This document shows, piece after piece, positions 6,986 to 14,357 of a DNA stretch of 35,513 nt. Source of the DNA: Solirubrobacteraceae bacterium (GTDB lineage: Bacteria > Actinomycetota > Thermoleophilia > Solirubrobacterales > Solirubrobacteraceae); the NCBI GenBank assembly GCA_030725785.1, contig JANRFB010000032.1:62524-98036 (forward strand). The letters run 5' to 3'. The translations under genes were made by a program, and so were the position numbers. Below the pieces are notes generated by a model. It did not search any database. It worked only from the letters and a program-made list of their open reading frames with translations, and was not told where the DNA came from. Numbering within the stretch: position 1 is the first letter of the stretch; every line of letters begins with the position of its first letter.

Positions 6986-7699
6986 ATCCGCTTCACTTAC
7001 CGACACCTACTTTCCGTACCGGCCGCGGCACTTCTGCTGGCTGGCTCCGGTGTGCCCGCTTCGGCTCAAGGACCAGGGGGAACTGAGGCCGGCGAGTCGC
7101 TACTGAGCGCCTCCACGGCAACGGTCGGCAACGTCGTGTCGATGGAGGGAATGCTTGCCGGCAGCGGCCCCGGCCGCCGCGCCGAAATTCAGCTCCAAGG
7201 ACGAGCCGGTGCCTGGCTGAAGGTTGCCAGCGGGTCGGCCGCCCGCGACGGCAGCTTCAAACTCTCATGGCGAGCGCCGGTGAGTGGTCGTTTCCTCGCC
7301 CGCGCAGTAACGACAGGCGGCCACCGCAGCGGACTCACTTCACCCCCAACGACCGTCATTACGGTCCACAACAAGACCCAGGCGACCTGGTACGACCAGG
7401 CTGGCACAACGTCGGCCTGCGGCGTGAAGCTGCGCAAGAAAACGATCGGCGTTGCCCACAAGACACTGCCTTGCGGCACGCTGCTCGACTTCAGCTTCCG
7501 CGGCAAGTCGATCGCCGTTCCCGTGATCGACCGCGGCCCCTTCGTTCGTGGCATCAGCTACGACTTCACGATCGAGGTCGCCAAGCGGCTCGGATTCGTG
7601 AATACCGGGCGCGGCTTCGTTGGCGTCTTGCGCAGCGGCACGAAATTGACGCAGCTGAGCGCCGCTCAGCTGCCCGGCGCGATCCCCATCGCAGGCTAG
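6986..7699 (+). CDS. Secreted RlpA-like double-psi beta-barrel protein
   Basis: An exported wall-active or wall-binding protein. The first standard start, GTG 7052, would begin inside the signal peptide. Codons upstream stay open and encode RFTYRH, a hydrophobic core (LLSVPAAALLLAGSGV) and an ASA-Q cleavage site, so the real start must lie upstream. The best candidates are ATC 6986 (ten bases after a weak GAGA) or ACG 6977. The mature part has an Ig-like or strand-rich region, then an RlpA-like barrel with ATWYDQAGTTSACG, AHKTLPCGT and the catalytic-Asp signature IDRGPFVRG. Known RlpA proteins cleave or bind denuded glycan; activity here is not shown. It is preceded by a c-di-AMP riboswitch and followed seven bases later by moeA, perhaps only by read-through. 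Confidence 0.85.
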   Translation: MRFTYRHLLSVPAAALLLAGSGVPASAQGPGGTEAGESLLSASTATVGNVVSMEGMLAGSGPGRRAEIQLQGRAGAWLKVASGSAARDGSFKLSWRAPVSGRFLARAVTTGGHRSGLTSPPTTVITVHNKTQATWYDQAGTTSACGVKLRKKTIGVAHKTLPCGTLLDFSFRGKSIAVPVIDRGPFVRGISYDFTIEVAKRLGFVNTGRGFVGVLRSGTKLTQLSAAQLPGAIPIAG

Positions 7700-7706
7700 G
7701 AAGAGC

Positions 7707-8891
7707 ATGGCCGACGAGCCGCTCGACATCGCACAGGCCCAAGCACTGGTCGCCAGCCACTGCGGCCTGCTGCCGGCCGAAACTACGGCTGTCGATGACG
7801 CGCTGGGACTTGTACTAGCCGAGCAGGTGATCGCCGCCGGCGACGTTCCAAGCTGCGCCAATAGCGCGATGGACGGCTTCGCGGTGCAGTCTGGCGAGGC
7901 CGGGCGGACGCTCAAAGTAACCGGCGAGTCGCGCGCCGGGCGGCCCGCCGAGATCGCCGTTGGCGCCGGTGAAGCGATTCGGATTTCAACCGGAGCGATG
8001 ATGCCGGAGGGCGCCGACGCGGTCGCGCCGATTGAGCTGGTCGATGACGAAGGCTCGAAGGTGACGCTGCTCGAAGAGTTCGAGACCGGTCGCAACGTTC
8101 GCCTTGCCGGCGAGGATCTGCGGGCCGGTGACGCGGTCCTTGCGCCAGGCCGCGAACTCGGGCCAGCCGAGCTTGGGATCGCCGTCGCCGCAGGGCGGGC
8201 AGAACTGCAGTGCGTGCGCCGCGCGCGCGTGGCCGTGGTTGCGACCGGAGACGAGCTGCGCGAAGCGGGCGCCGAGCTGGCCCCGGGAGAGCTGCACAAC
8301 TCGAACCTGACAACGCTGCGAGCACTGGTCTGCGCCGCTGGCGGCGAGCTCGTGCTCGCCAGCCACGTAGGCGACGACGCTGCCGCAACGGCGCGCTGCC
8401 TAGGTGAGGCGTTAGAGCAGGCCGACCTAGTCGTCTGCTCCGGCGGCGTCTCGGTGGGGCCCCATGATCACGTCAAAGGCGCGCTGACCGAGCTGGGCGT
8501 CACGGAGCTGTTCTGGCGTGTGGCGCTGCGCCCGGGACGACCAACTTGGTTTGGTAGTCGCGATACGAGGTTGGTCTTCGGCCTGCCGGGAAACCCGGTT
8601 TCAGCGATCGTCACCTTCCTGCTCTTCGTCGCTCCCGCGCTGCGCGCGCTCCAGGGCCGTCCAGCGCAAACTGCGACCACGGTCAAGCTGGGCGAGTCGA
8701 TTGCCCGTCACAGCGGCCGCGACGAGTGCGTCCGTGTGCGACTCGAAGACAACAAAGCCTTCGCGACCGGCCCGCAGGGTTCGCACATCCTCAGCTCGGT
8801 GGCGCTGGCCGACGCGCTGGCGGTAATCCCGCGCGGCGCCGGCTCGTTGGCAGCCGGCAGTGAGATCGAGCTGCTACCGCTGCAGCCTTAG
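7707..8891 (+). CDS. moeA: Molybdopterin molybdenumtransferase MoeA
   Basis: A 394-residue full-length MoeA, which inserts molybdate into adenylylated molybdopterin in the last step of cofactor synthesis in the cytoplasm. Diagnostic segments are NSAMDGFAV (52-60), STGAMMPEGADAV (94-106), VATGDEL (178-184), the MPT-binding SGGVSVGPHD (245-254) and GLPGNPVSA (292-300). Domain IV closes the protein (RVRLEDNKAFATGPQGSHILSS region). The ATG at 7707 follows GGAAGAG at a good distance. No other molybdenum cofactor gene is in the window, so its partners lie elsewhere. The stop overlaps the convergent MerR gene by four bases. Confidence 0.96.
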   Translation: MADEPLDIAQAQALVASHCGLLPAETTAVDDALGLVLAEQVIAAGDVPSCANSAMDGFAVQSGEAGRTLKVTGESRAGRPAEIAVGAGEAIRISTGAMMPEGADAVAPIELVDDEGSKVTLLEEFETGRNVRLAGEDLRAGDAVLAPGRELGPAELGIAVAAGRAELQCVRRARVAVVATGDELREAGAELAPGELHNSNLTTLRALVCAAGGELVLASHVGDDAAATARCLGEALEQADLVVCSGGVSVGPHDHVKGALTELGVTELFWRVALRPGRPTWFGSRDTRLVFGLPGNPVSAIVTFLLFVAPALRALQGRPAQTATTVKLGESIARHSGRDECVRVRLEDNKAFATGPQGSHILSSVALADALAVIPRGAGSLAAGSEIELLPLQP

Positions 8892-9730
8892 GCCGCTTCG
8901 AGGTAAGCGACAACACGATTCGTCAGCGCCGTGAGCGCCGGCGCCGAATCGTTGACCGCCAGCGGACGATCAAGCAGAAGCTGATCGAGCTCAGCGCCGA
9001 GCGTCGGATCGGTTCGCGCAACAAGTCGCGCGGCGACTTGCGCCGCGCGGCGCGCGGCAAGCGGGTCCAGTGTCCAGATTGCCTCAAACTGGCGGTCGCC
9101 ATCAGCGGCCGCGCCGGGCTCGGTCACTCCCGGCTGCTCCCAGGCCAACAGGCATACCGAGTAGCCGGGCGCGTCAACGACAACAGCCCATTCGTTACCG
9201 AGCGCGTCCTCAGGCGCCAGCGGGATCTCAACCGGCCCACCCTTGGGAGAGCGTTCCGCATCAAAGTCGGCGAAGACGACAGCAGCATCGGCCTGCTTGG
9301 CGAGCTGGCGGTAGCGCGGTTCAACGGCGCGGTAGAACGATTCGTGCTGAAACGCGCCGATCAGTACTGGTGCTGAGGCACTGGCCAACGTTTCGTGCTC
9401 GATCGCGCGGCTCAGCGCCATCAGCGTCGACTTGCACAGAATCTGCGGCCTGACGTCGTGGCTAGCTGAAGCTACGGCCGCGTAAAGCGAAGGGCGATCA
9501 GAGTGGCTGCCGTCTTCGATCGCGCGTTCGATCGCCGATGCGATTGAGAGTCCGCGGTGACGATAGGCCTGAACACGACGCAGCGTCTCGACGTCTTCAG
9601 CGCTGTAGCTGCGATAACCGTTGGAGCTGCGCTTCGGCTTCGGGAAGCTGTAGCGCTGCTCCCACATACGGAGCGTTCCAGCGGCAATTCCGCTCTGCTC
9701 GGCAACCTCTTTGATGGCTAAATCATTCAT
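8888..9730 (-). CDS. MerR-family regulator with DICT sensory domain
   Basis: A 280-residue regulator. Residues 4-70 are a MerR winged helix (IKEVAEQSGIAAGTLRMWEQRY, then GYRSYSAEDVETLRRVQAYRHRGLS). Residues about 98-225 fit the DICT domain (SRAIEHETLA, VLIGAFQHESFYR, RYRQLAKQADAAVVFADF). DICT is a predicted sensory domain often linked to light-responsive proteins. There is no cobalamin-binding domain as in LitR/CarH regulators. It lies divergent to an NAD(P)-binding protein, a membrane protein, a photolyase and a DUF2256 protein, and an exact inverted repeat lies between, so it probably controls that operon. The ATG at 9730 has no ribosome site, suggesting a leaderless message. Ligand or stimulus unknown. 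Confidence 0.88.
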   Translation of the reverse strand: MNDLAIKEVAEQSGIAAGTLRMWEQRYSFPKPKRSSNGYRSYSAEDVETLRRVQAYRHRGLSIASAIERAIEDGSHSDRPSLYAAVASASHDVRPQILCKSTLMALSRAIEHETLASASAPVLIGAFQHESFYRAVEPRYRQLAKQADAAVVFADFDAERSPKGGPVEIPLAPEDALGNEWAVVVDAPGYSVCLLAWEQPGVTEPGAAADGDRQFEAIWTLDPLAARRAAQVAARLVARTDPTLGAELDQLLLDRPLAVNDSAPALTALTNRVVAYLEAA

Positions 9731-9779
9731 CGGATTTGATCGCAGCGAATGCTCGCTGACCTACTCTCCTGCAGCTTAT

Positions 9780-9829
9780 TACGGACAGTTGGCTCAGATC
9801 GGTCATCCTTGTAGCTAATCCTGTCCGTA
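9780..9829. promoter_or_regulatory. Inverted repeat flanking the photolyase-operon promoter
   Basis: TACGGACAG (9780-9788) and its exact reverse complement CTGTCCGTA (9821-9829) bracket a possible plus-strand promoter: -35 TTGGCT (9789-9794), a 17-base spacer and -10 TAGCTA (9812-9817). A related half-site, CCTGTCACA, follows at 9830-9838. The arms lie 41 bases apart start to start, about four helical turns, so a dimer or tetramer could loop or bend the promoter. The adjacent MerR-DICT protein is the obvious candidate to bind here. Promoter boxes were picked by eye. Confidence 0.6.
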
Positions 9830-9837
9830 CCTGTCAC

Positions 9838-10740
9838 ATGAACGCTCACAAAACACAGTCAATCTTGCTCACCGGAGCGACCGGCGCCGTTGGTGGCGCG
9901 CTGCTGCCAAAGTTGCTCGAAGATAACCACACGGTCAAGGCCCTGGTTCGCAACCCGCAACAGGCTTCGCTGGGCGGGATTGAGGTCGTCGAAGGCGACG
10001 TGCTCAGCGGAGCCGGTCTCGACCAGGCACTCGAAGGGACCGACGTTGCCTACTACTTGATCCATTCGATGGGTCGGTCGCCAGGCGACTTTGAACTGAA
10101 CGACCGAATCGGCGCGCAGAACTTTGCCGAGGCCGCGGAGCGCGCCGGCGTGCGCCGCATCGTTTACCTTGGCGGCCTTCCCCCTTCCGGCGGCGGCTCA
10201 GCCCACCTTTCGAGCCGCGCCGAGGTTGCCGAGATTCTTGCAACCGCGGTTCCAGAGCCTGTTCACGCACGCGCAGCGATGGTGATCGGCGCCGACAGCG
10301 CTTCCTTCACGATGCTCAGCCAGTTGGTTCACCGCCTGCCGCTGATGGTCGGACCGAAGTGGATCGATACCCGCACCCAGCCGATCGCTGCCGATGACGT
10401 AACCAACTCACTGGCCCGGCTGGCGGACTTCGAAGCCCCGCCAAGCGACGTTGAGCTGGGTGGAGCGGAGATCGTTAGCTACCGCCAGATGATGGACCGC
10501 TTCGCGCGGCTTGAAGGCCGTCGCGAACCCCTGATTATTCCGGTTCCGGTGCTCTCACCAAGACTCTCCTCGTACTGGGTGCGCTTCGTCACCAGCGTTG
10601 AACCGGCGCTCGCGCGACCGCTGATCGACGGACTCAAGGAGGAGATGATTGTGCGCACGCCGCCACCGCCGGGAATCAACGACAATCCGATGAACTTTGA
10701 CCAGGCAGTAGAGCGAGCAATGCAGGCGAGCGGTACTTAA
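9838..10740 (+). CDS. NAD(P)-binding Rossmann protein, NmrA/atypical SDR type
   Basis: A 300-residue atypical short-chain dehydrogenase or NmrA-like protein. The dinucleotide-binding motif TGATGAVGG is at 12-20, NADP-type basic residues follow the second strand (ALVRNPQ), and YYLIHSMGR (72-80) is characteristic of this subgroup. The classical YxxxK catalytic pair is not obvious: the matching region reads IVYLGGLPPSGGG. Thus it may bind the cofactor for sensing or reduce a substrate in an unusual way. It is the first gene after the divergent MerR-DICT promoter and is followed five bases later by a membrane protein. Related proteins occur in light-induced operons with photolyase in other bacteria; that link is inference here. 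Confidence 0.85.
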   Translation: MNAHKTQSILLTGATGAVGGALLPKLLEDNHTVKALVRNPQQASLGGIEVVEGDVLSGAGLDQALEGTDVAYYLIHSMGRSPGDFELNDRIGAQNFAEAAERAGVRRIVYLGGLPPSGGGSAHLSSRAEVAEILATAVPEPVHARAAMVIGADSASFTMLSQLVHRLPLMVGPKWIDTRTQPIAADDVTNSLARLADFEAPPSDVELGGAEIVSYRQMMDRFARLEGRREPLIIPVPVLSPRLSSYWVRFVTSVEPALARPLIDGLKEEMIVRTPPPPGINDNPMNFDQAVERAMQASGT

Positions 10741-10745
10741 TTCAG

Positions 10746-11519
10746 ATGAACACGGTCCTCGTAATTGTCGAAGCGCTGGCCGTGGTCGTCGCCTTGGTGC
10801 TGTTGGCCCTGGCGCTCGTTGCGCTTGGAACGAAGCTGATCAGTCGCCCCAGCAAAGTCGGCGCGGTCGAGATTGGTGCGCTTCAAGACTCAACTCATAG
10901 CGATCAGCGAGGCGCCGTTAGATCGGTTCAGTCTGCCGACCTGCGGATCGACTCAAATGCGCTTGAGGAGATCTGGACGCCGATGAACTTGGAGCGGCTT
11001 GCTCGCACCTATTGGCGCTTTCTGACGCGCTGCACGCTGGGCCTGATCCGAATCCAGTACACCGACGAGGAGCGATTTGTCGTCTTCATTCGCAAACCGT
11101 TCGTGCTGCTCGCCTTCCGCAAACCGGAGTACGAAATGGACGGGGTCCGCGGCATTGTGCGCTGGCGGATAGAGCGTGGCGTACTCGTCGCAGCACCGGG
11201 CATCAACAGTGACGGCTACCTCGAGATCGACGTTGCTCGCAGGCCAAGCGAACAGCCTGGCCTAAGCACTCTCCAAGTCGACGTCGAGATTGCCAACTAC
11301 TACCCGCGGATCGCAGCCTCGATCGCTCAATGGGTTTACGCCGCGACGCAGTCAAAGATTCACGTGCTCGTCTGTTACGCGTTCCTGCGCTCGATTGCCC
11401 GCGGCGACCTCGCCGAATCGAAGACCGCTCGCTTCGCCGCGGTCGATCAGCTATCAGCGCCAAGCGGCGCGCGTCCGCGCGAACGCGGCATCACCGGTGC
11501 CAGCGCCCAGAGCGGCTAG
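10746..11519 (+). CDS. Unknown membrane-anchored protein of photolyase operon
   Basis: I do not recognise a named family. The 257-residue protein has one N-terminal membrane helix (about 4-30, VLVIVEALAVVVALVLLALALVA region). A soluble domain follows with a strongly conserved-looking core: WTPMNLERLARTYWRFLTRC, IQYTDEERFVVF, LAFRKPEYEMDG, and IVRWRIERGVLVAAPG. Later segments (DGYLEIDV, LQVDVEIANYYPRIA) look strand rich. The C-terminal 35 residues are probably disordered. It starts five bases after the NAD(P)-binding gene and ends 42 bases before the photolyase, so it is likely in the same transcript. A role near the membrane in the light or stress response is a guess from position only. Confidence 0.8.
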   Translation: MNTVLVIVEALAVVVALVLLALALVALGTKLISRPSKVGAVEIGALQDSTHSDQRGAVRSVQSADLRIDSNALEEIWTPMNLERLARTYWRFLTRCTLGLIRIQYTDEERFVVFIRKPFVLLAFRKPEYEMDGVRGIVRWRIERGVLVAAPGINSDGYLEIDVARRPSEQPGLSTLQVDVEIANYYPRIAASIAQWVYAATQSKIHVLVCYAFLRSIARGDLAESKTARFAAVDQLSAPSGARPRERGITGASAQSG

Positions 11520-11561
11520 CGAGCGAGCCCGCGGCAAGCCTAGAGAGCGGATGAAATAGCA

Positions 11562-13067
11562 ATGGGCGCTGAATCACAGATGCAATTGGTCTGGTTAAAA
11601 CGCGATCTACGGACGCAGGACCATGCTCCACTGGCAGAGGCCGAGAGATCAGAGTTGCCGTACCGCGCGATATTTATCATCGAGCCCAGCCTGCTTGCGC
11701 ACCCCGATTGCTCGGAGCGGCATCTGCGATTTCAGTGGCAATCAATTCAAGACATGCAGAAGCATTGGGCGAGCGTTGGAAGGACGGTAGATCTGTTTTG
11801 GGGCGAGGCCGACGAAGTGTTTACCTGGCTGCTGGCGCACCATTCGGTGGCGCGGATGTTGTCGTACGAGGAGTCGGGCATTGAGAAAACATTCGCTCGC
11901 GACAAGCTGATCAAAGAGATCTTTGCCTCGCGCGGAGTCGAGTGGAAGGAGTACCAGCGCAACGGCGTGGTGAGAGGGATCAAGGACCGAGCAGGTTGGG
12001 ATAAGCGGTGGTACGGAGTTATGAGCCAGCCGATCGTGACGAACGAATACCAACCGGCGTCAGAATCAGAACGGGAAGCCTTGCTTCACCCCTTTGACCT
12101 GCCACGCTCAGCGTCAGCTAATTGGGATTTGCCGGTCGCGGGGATGCAGGTTGGTGGAGAGTCCTTGGCATCGCGATACCTGCAGGGGTTCTTGACCGAA
12201 CGCCACAAGAGCTACCACTTTCACATTTCGAAACCGTTGCCCAGCAGGAGGTCGTGCAGCAGGTTATCTGCCTACCTTGCTTGGGGAAACCTGTCGATCA
12301 AGCAGGTTTACCAAGCCTCTAAGGCCTTGCCGAAAGAGGATCAAAACGGCCGCGCAATGTCGGCCTTCCTGGCGCGCGTGAAGTGGCACGATCACTTTGT
12401 CCAGAAATTTGAGCAGGAGTGCAGTTACGAGTTTCGCGCCGTCAACCGGGCCTTCGAAGACCTTGGCGCTCAAAACGATCAAGAGTTGCTGCAAGCCTGG
12501 CAGGAAGGGAAGACGGGATATCCGCTAGTCGATGCGAACATGCGCGCTGTCGCCTCAACGGGATGGATTAATTTCAGGATGCGGGCGATGCTGGTTAGCT
12601 TCTTAACTCACCATTTGGATATCGACTGGCGTTTGGGCGTCTACCACTTGGCGCGGTATTTCCTCGATTACGATCCGGGCATTCATTTCACCCAGTTCCA
12701 AATGCAGGCCGGAACTACCGGGGCCAACACGCTGCGGGTTTACAACCCAGTGAAGAACGGCCTCGAGCACGACGCCAACGGCGACTTTGTCCGCTTGTGG
12801 CTGCCCGAGCTGGCCGGTTTGCCAAATTATTTGATCCATCAGCCCTGGACAATGACTGAGATGGAGCGCCTGATGTACGGCGTCGAGGTGGGCACCGATT
12901 ATCCCTCCCCCGTCGTCCCACTGCAGGGCAGAAGCAATCCGATGGTGGCTCGAATTTACGCGCTGAGGAAAACCGAACTTGCGAAGTCAGAGAAGCAACG
13001 GGTCTTGAGAAAACATGCCAGGCCGCCCAGAAAACGGGCTTCAACGAAACGGGGCAAGGCGAAATGA
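11562..13067 (+). CDS. Cryptochrome/photolyase family protein
   Basis: A 501-residue flavoprotein of the photolyase/cryptochrome superfamily, which uses blue light to repair pyrimidine dimers or to signal. The N-terminal Rossmann domain begins [18 protein letters not shown] (7-24). The FAD-binding domain includes [76 protein letters not shown] and RVYNPVKN. The basic C-terminal tail ([19 protein letters not shown]) may contact DNA. No iron-sulfur cysteine set is evident. Base composition is visibly more AT-rich than neighbouring genes, hinting at transfer. Its stop overlaps the DUF2256 start as ATGA. Repair versus cryptochrome function cannot be decided from sequence by eye. Confidence 0.93.
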   Translation: MGAESQMQLVWLKRDLRTQDHAPLAEAERSELPYRAIFIIEPSLLAHPDCSERHLRFQWQSIQDMQKHWASVGRTVDLFWGEADEVFTWLLAHHSVARMLSYEESGIEKTFARDKLIKEIFASRGVEWKEYQRNGVVRGIKDRAGWDKRWYGVMSQPIVTNEYQPASESEREALLHPFDLPRSASANWDLPVAGMQVGGESLASRYLQGFLTERHKSYHFHISKPLPSRRSCSRLSAYLAWGNLSIKQVYQASKALPKEDQNGRAMSAFLARVKWHDHFVQKFEQECSYEFRAVNRAFEDLGAQNDQELLQAWQEGKTGYPLVDANMRAVASTGWINFRMRAMLVSFLTHHLDIDWRLGVYHLARYFLDYDPGIHFTQFQMQAGTTGANTLRVYNPVKNGLEHDANGDFVRLWLPELAGLPNYLIHQPWTMTEMERLMYGVEVGTDYPSPVVPLQGRSNPMVARIYALRKTELAKSEKQRVLRKHARPPRKRASTKRGKAK

Positions 13068-13210
13068 AGGGCGTAAAAAAGTCAAATTTGCCGAGCAAGG
13101 ATTGTGCAACGTGCGGGCGCCCGTTCGTGTGGCGCAAGAAATGGGAGCGCGACTGGGAATCGGTCAAGTACTGCAGTGACCGCTGTAGCAAAGGCGGTCG
13201 CAGCCGCTAA
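13064..13210 (+). CDS. DUF2256 zinc-ribbon-like small protein (48 aa)
   Basis: A 48-residue protein. It reads [14 protein letters not shown], then CxxC at 14/17 ([18 protein letters not shown]), then CxxxC at 37/41 (KYCSDRC), and a basic tail. This is the DUF2256 pattern: two cysteine pairs probably holding one zinc. DUF2256 genes are often found beside photolyase or cryptochrome genes, exactly as here, but their function is not known. The ATG overlaps the photolyase stop (ATGA), implying coupled translation. Gene callers with a 60-residue cutoff would miss it. Confidence 0.92.
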   Translation: MKGVKKSNLPSKDCATCGRPFVWRKKWERDWESVKYCSDRCSKGGRSR

Positions 13211-13229
13211 CCAGTAGCGATTAGCTCGG

Positions 13230-14228
13230 CTAGCCGGTCATTTCGCGCATCTTCTCGCGATTGTGGCGCGCCGTCACGCGGCGAACAGTTCCCGAGCTTG
13301 CGCGCATCACGATCGACTCGGTCGAGGCAACGCCACGGCCCTCGTAGCGAACGCCCTGGAGCACATCGCCATCGGTCACACCGGTCGCTGAGAAGAAGCA
13401 ATCGTCACCGCGGACAAGGTCGTCCTGCGTCAACTGGCGCTCAAGGTCATAGCCGGCGTCGAGCGCGGCCTTTCGTTCGCCTTCGTCGCGTGGCCACATG
13501 CGGCCGATCAGCGCGCCACCAATCGCCTTCAGCGCGGCCGCCGAGATCACGCCTTCCGGCGTTCCGCCAACGCCCCAAAGCAGATCGACCGGCGAGCGAT
13601 CGCTCACGGCCAGCAGCGCGGCGCTTACGTCACCGTCGCTGATCAGCCGCACGCGCGCGCCGGCGGCGCGGATCTTCTCAATCTGCTCCTGATGGCGATC
13701 GCGGTCGAGCACGACGACGGTTACATCGCCGAGGTCGATGTTACGCCGCTCGGCGATAAGCGCGCAGGTCTCAGTCACGGGCCGGTCGAGGTCAAGCAGA
13801 TCGGCGATGTCGCCGGCGCCCGCCATCTTCTCCATGTAGACGCAAGGGCCTGGATCAAACATCGTTCCGCGAGGGGATACTGCGATTACGGCCAACGCGC
13901 TCGGCATCCCCTTAGCTGTCAGCGTCGTTCCTTCGAGCGGATCGACCGCGATGTCGACCTGCGGCTCGGAGCCATTACCAACCTGCTCACCGTTGTAAAG
14001 CATCGGCGCTTCGTCCTTCTCGCCTTCGCCAATCACAACGAGGCCATCCATCGAGACAGTTGAGAGCACCTGACGCATTCCGTCAACGGCAGCCTGATCG
14101 GCGGCCAACTTGTCGCCCATCCCGATCAGTCGCGCAGCCGAGAGCGCCGCCGCTTCGGTAACTCGCACTAGTTCAAGGGCGAGGTTTCTGCCGGGTGAGG
14201 TATGCGGGTCTGACATCAGCGGTTGCAC
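13230..14228 (-). CDS. glpX: Class II fructose-1,6-bisphosphatase GlpX
   Basis: A 332-residue GlpX-type phosphatase converting fructose 1,6-bisphosphate to fructose 6-phosphate in gluconeogenesis. Metal and substrate motifs are present: DGLVVIGEGEKDEAPM, the Li-sensitive phosphatase signature DPLEGTTLTAKG and LWGVGGTPEGVISAAALKAIGG. Length is normal. Actinobacteria generally use this class as their main enzyme. Two starts are possible: GTG 14228 (MQPLMSDP) and ATG 14216 (MSDPHTSPG); AGGT lies about ten bases before the ATG, so the shorter form is plausible. It is convergent to the DUF2256 gene and divergent from the GH15-pgl-egt operon. Confidence 0.95.
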   Translation of the reverse strand: MQPLMSDPHTSPGRNLALELVRVTEAAALSAARLIGMGDKLAADQAAVDGMRQVLSTVSMDGLVVIGEGEKDEAPMLYNGEQVGNGSEPQVDIAVDPLEGTTLTAKGMPSALAVIAVSPRGTMFDPGPCVYMEKMAGAGDIADLLDLDRPVTETCALIAERRNIDLGDVTVVVLDRDRHQEQIEKIRAAGARVRLISDGDVSAALLAVSDRSPVDLLWGVGGTPEGVISAAALKAIGGALIGRMWPRDEGERKAALDAGYDLERQLTQDDLVRGDDCFFSATGVTDGDVLQGVRYEGRGVASTESIVMRASSGTVRRVTARHNREKMREMTG

Positions 14229-14357
14229 CTAAATGCGCTTTGCGACCTTATCGCGGCGGCGCCTGCCATTGCCTTGCGACCACCCTGCGAGCTTCGCCAC
14301 CGCGCCTAGGTGGCAATCTCCCGGCTATCGGCGCGGGGAATCGCTAGCTTTCGCACT

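Noticed and set aside
6808-7086. A 92-codon open frame over the first riboswitch
   Set aside because: It lies across the conserved c-di-AMP aptamer and its product has no protein-like composition.
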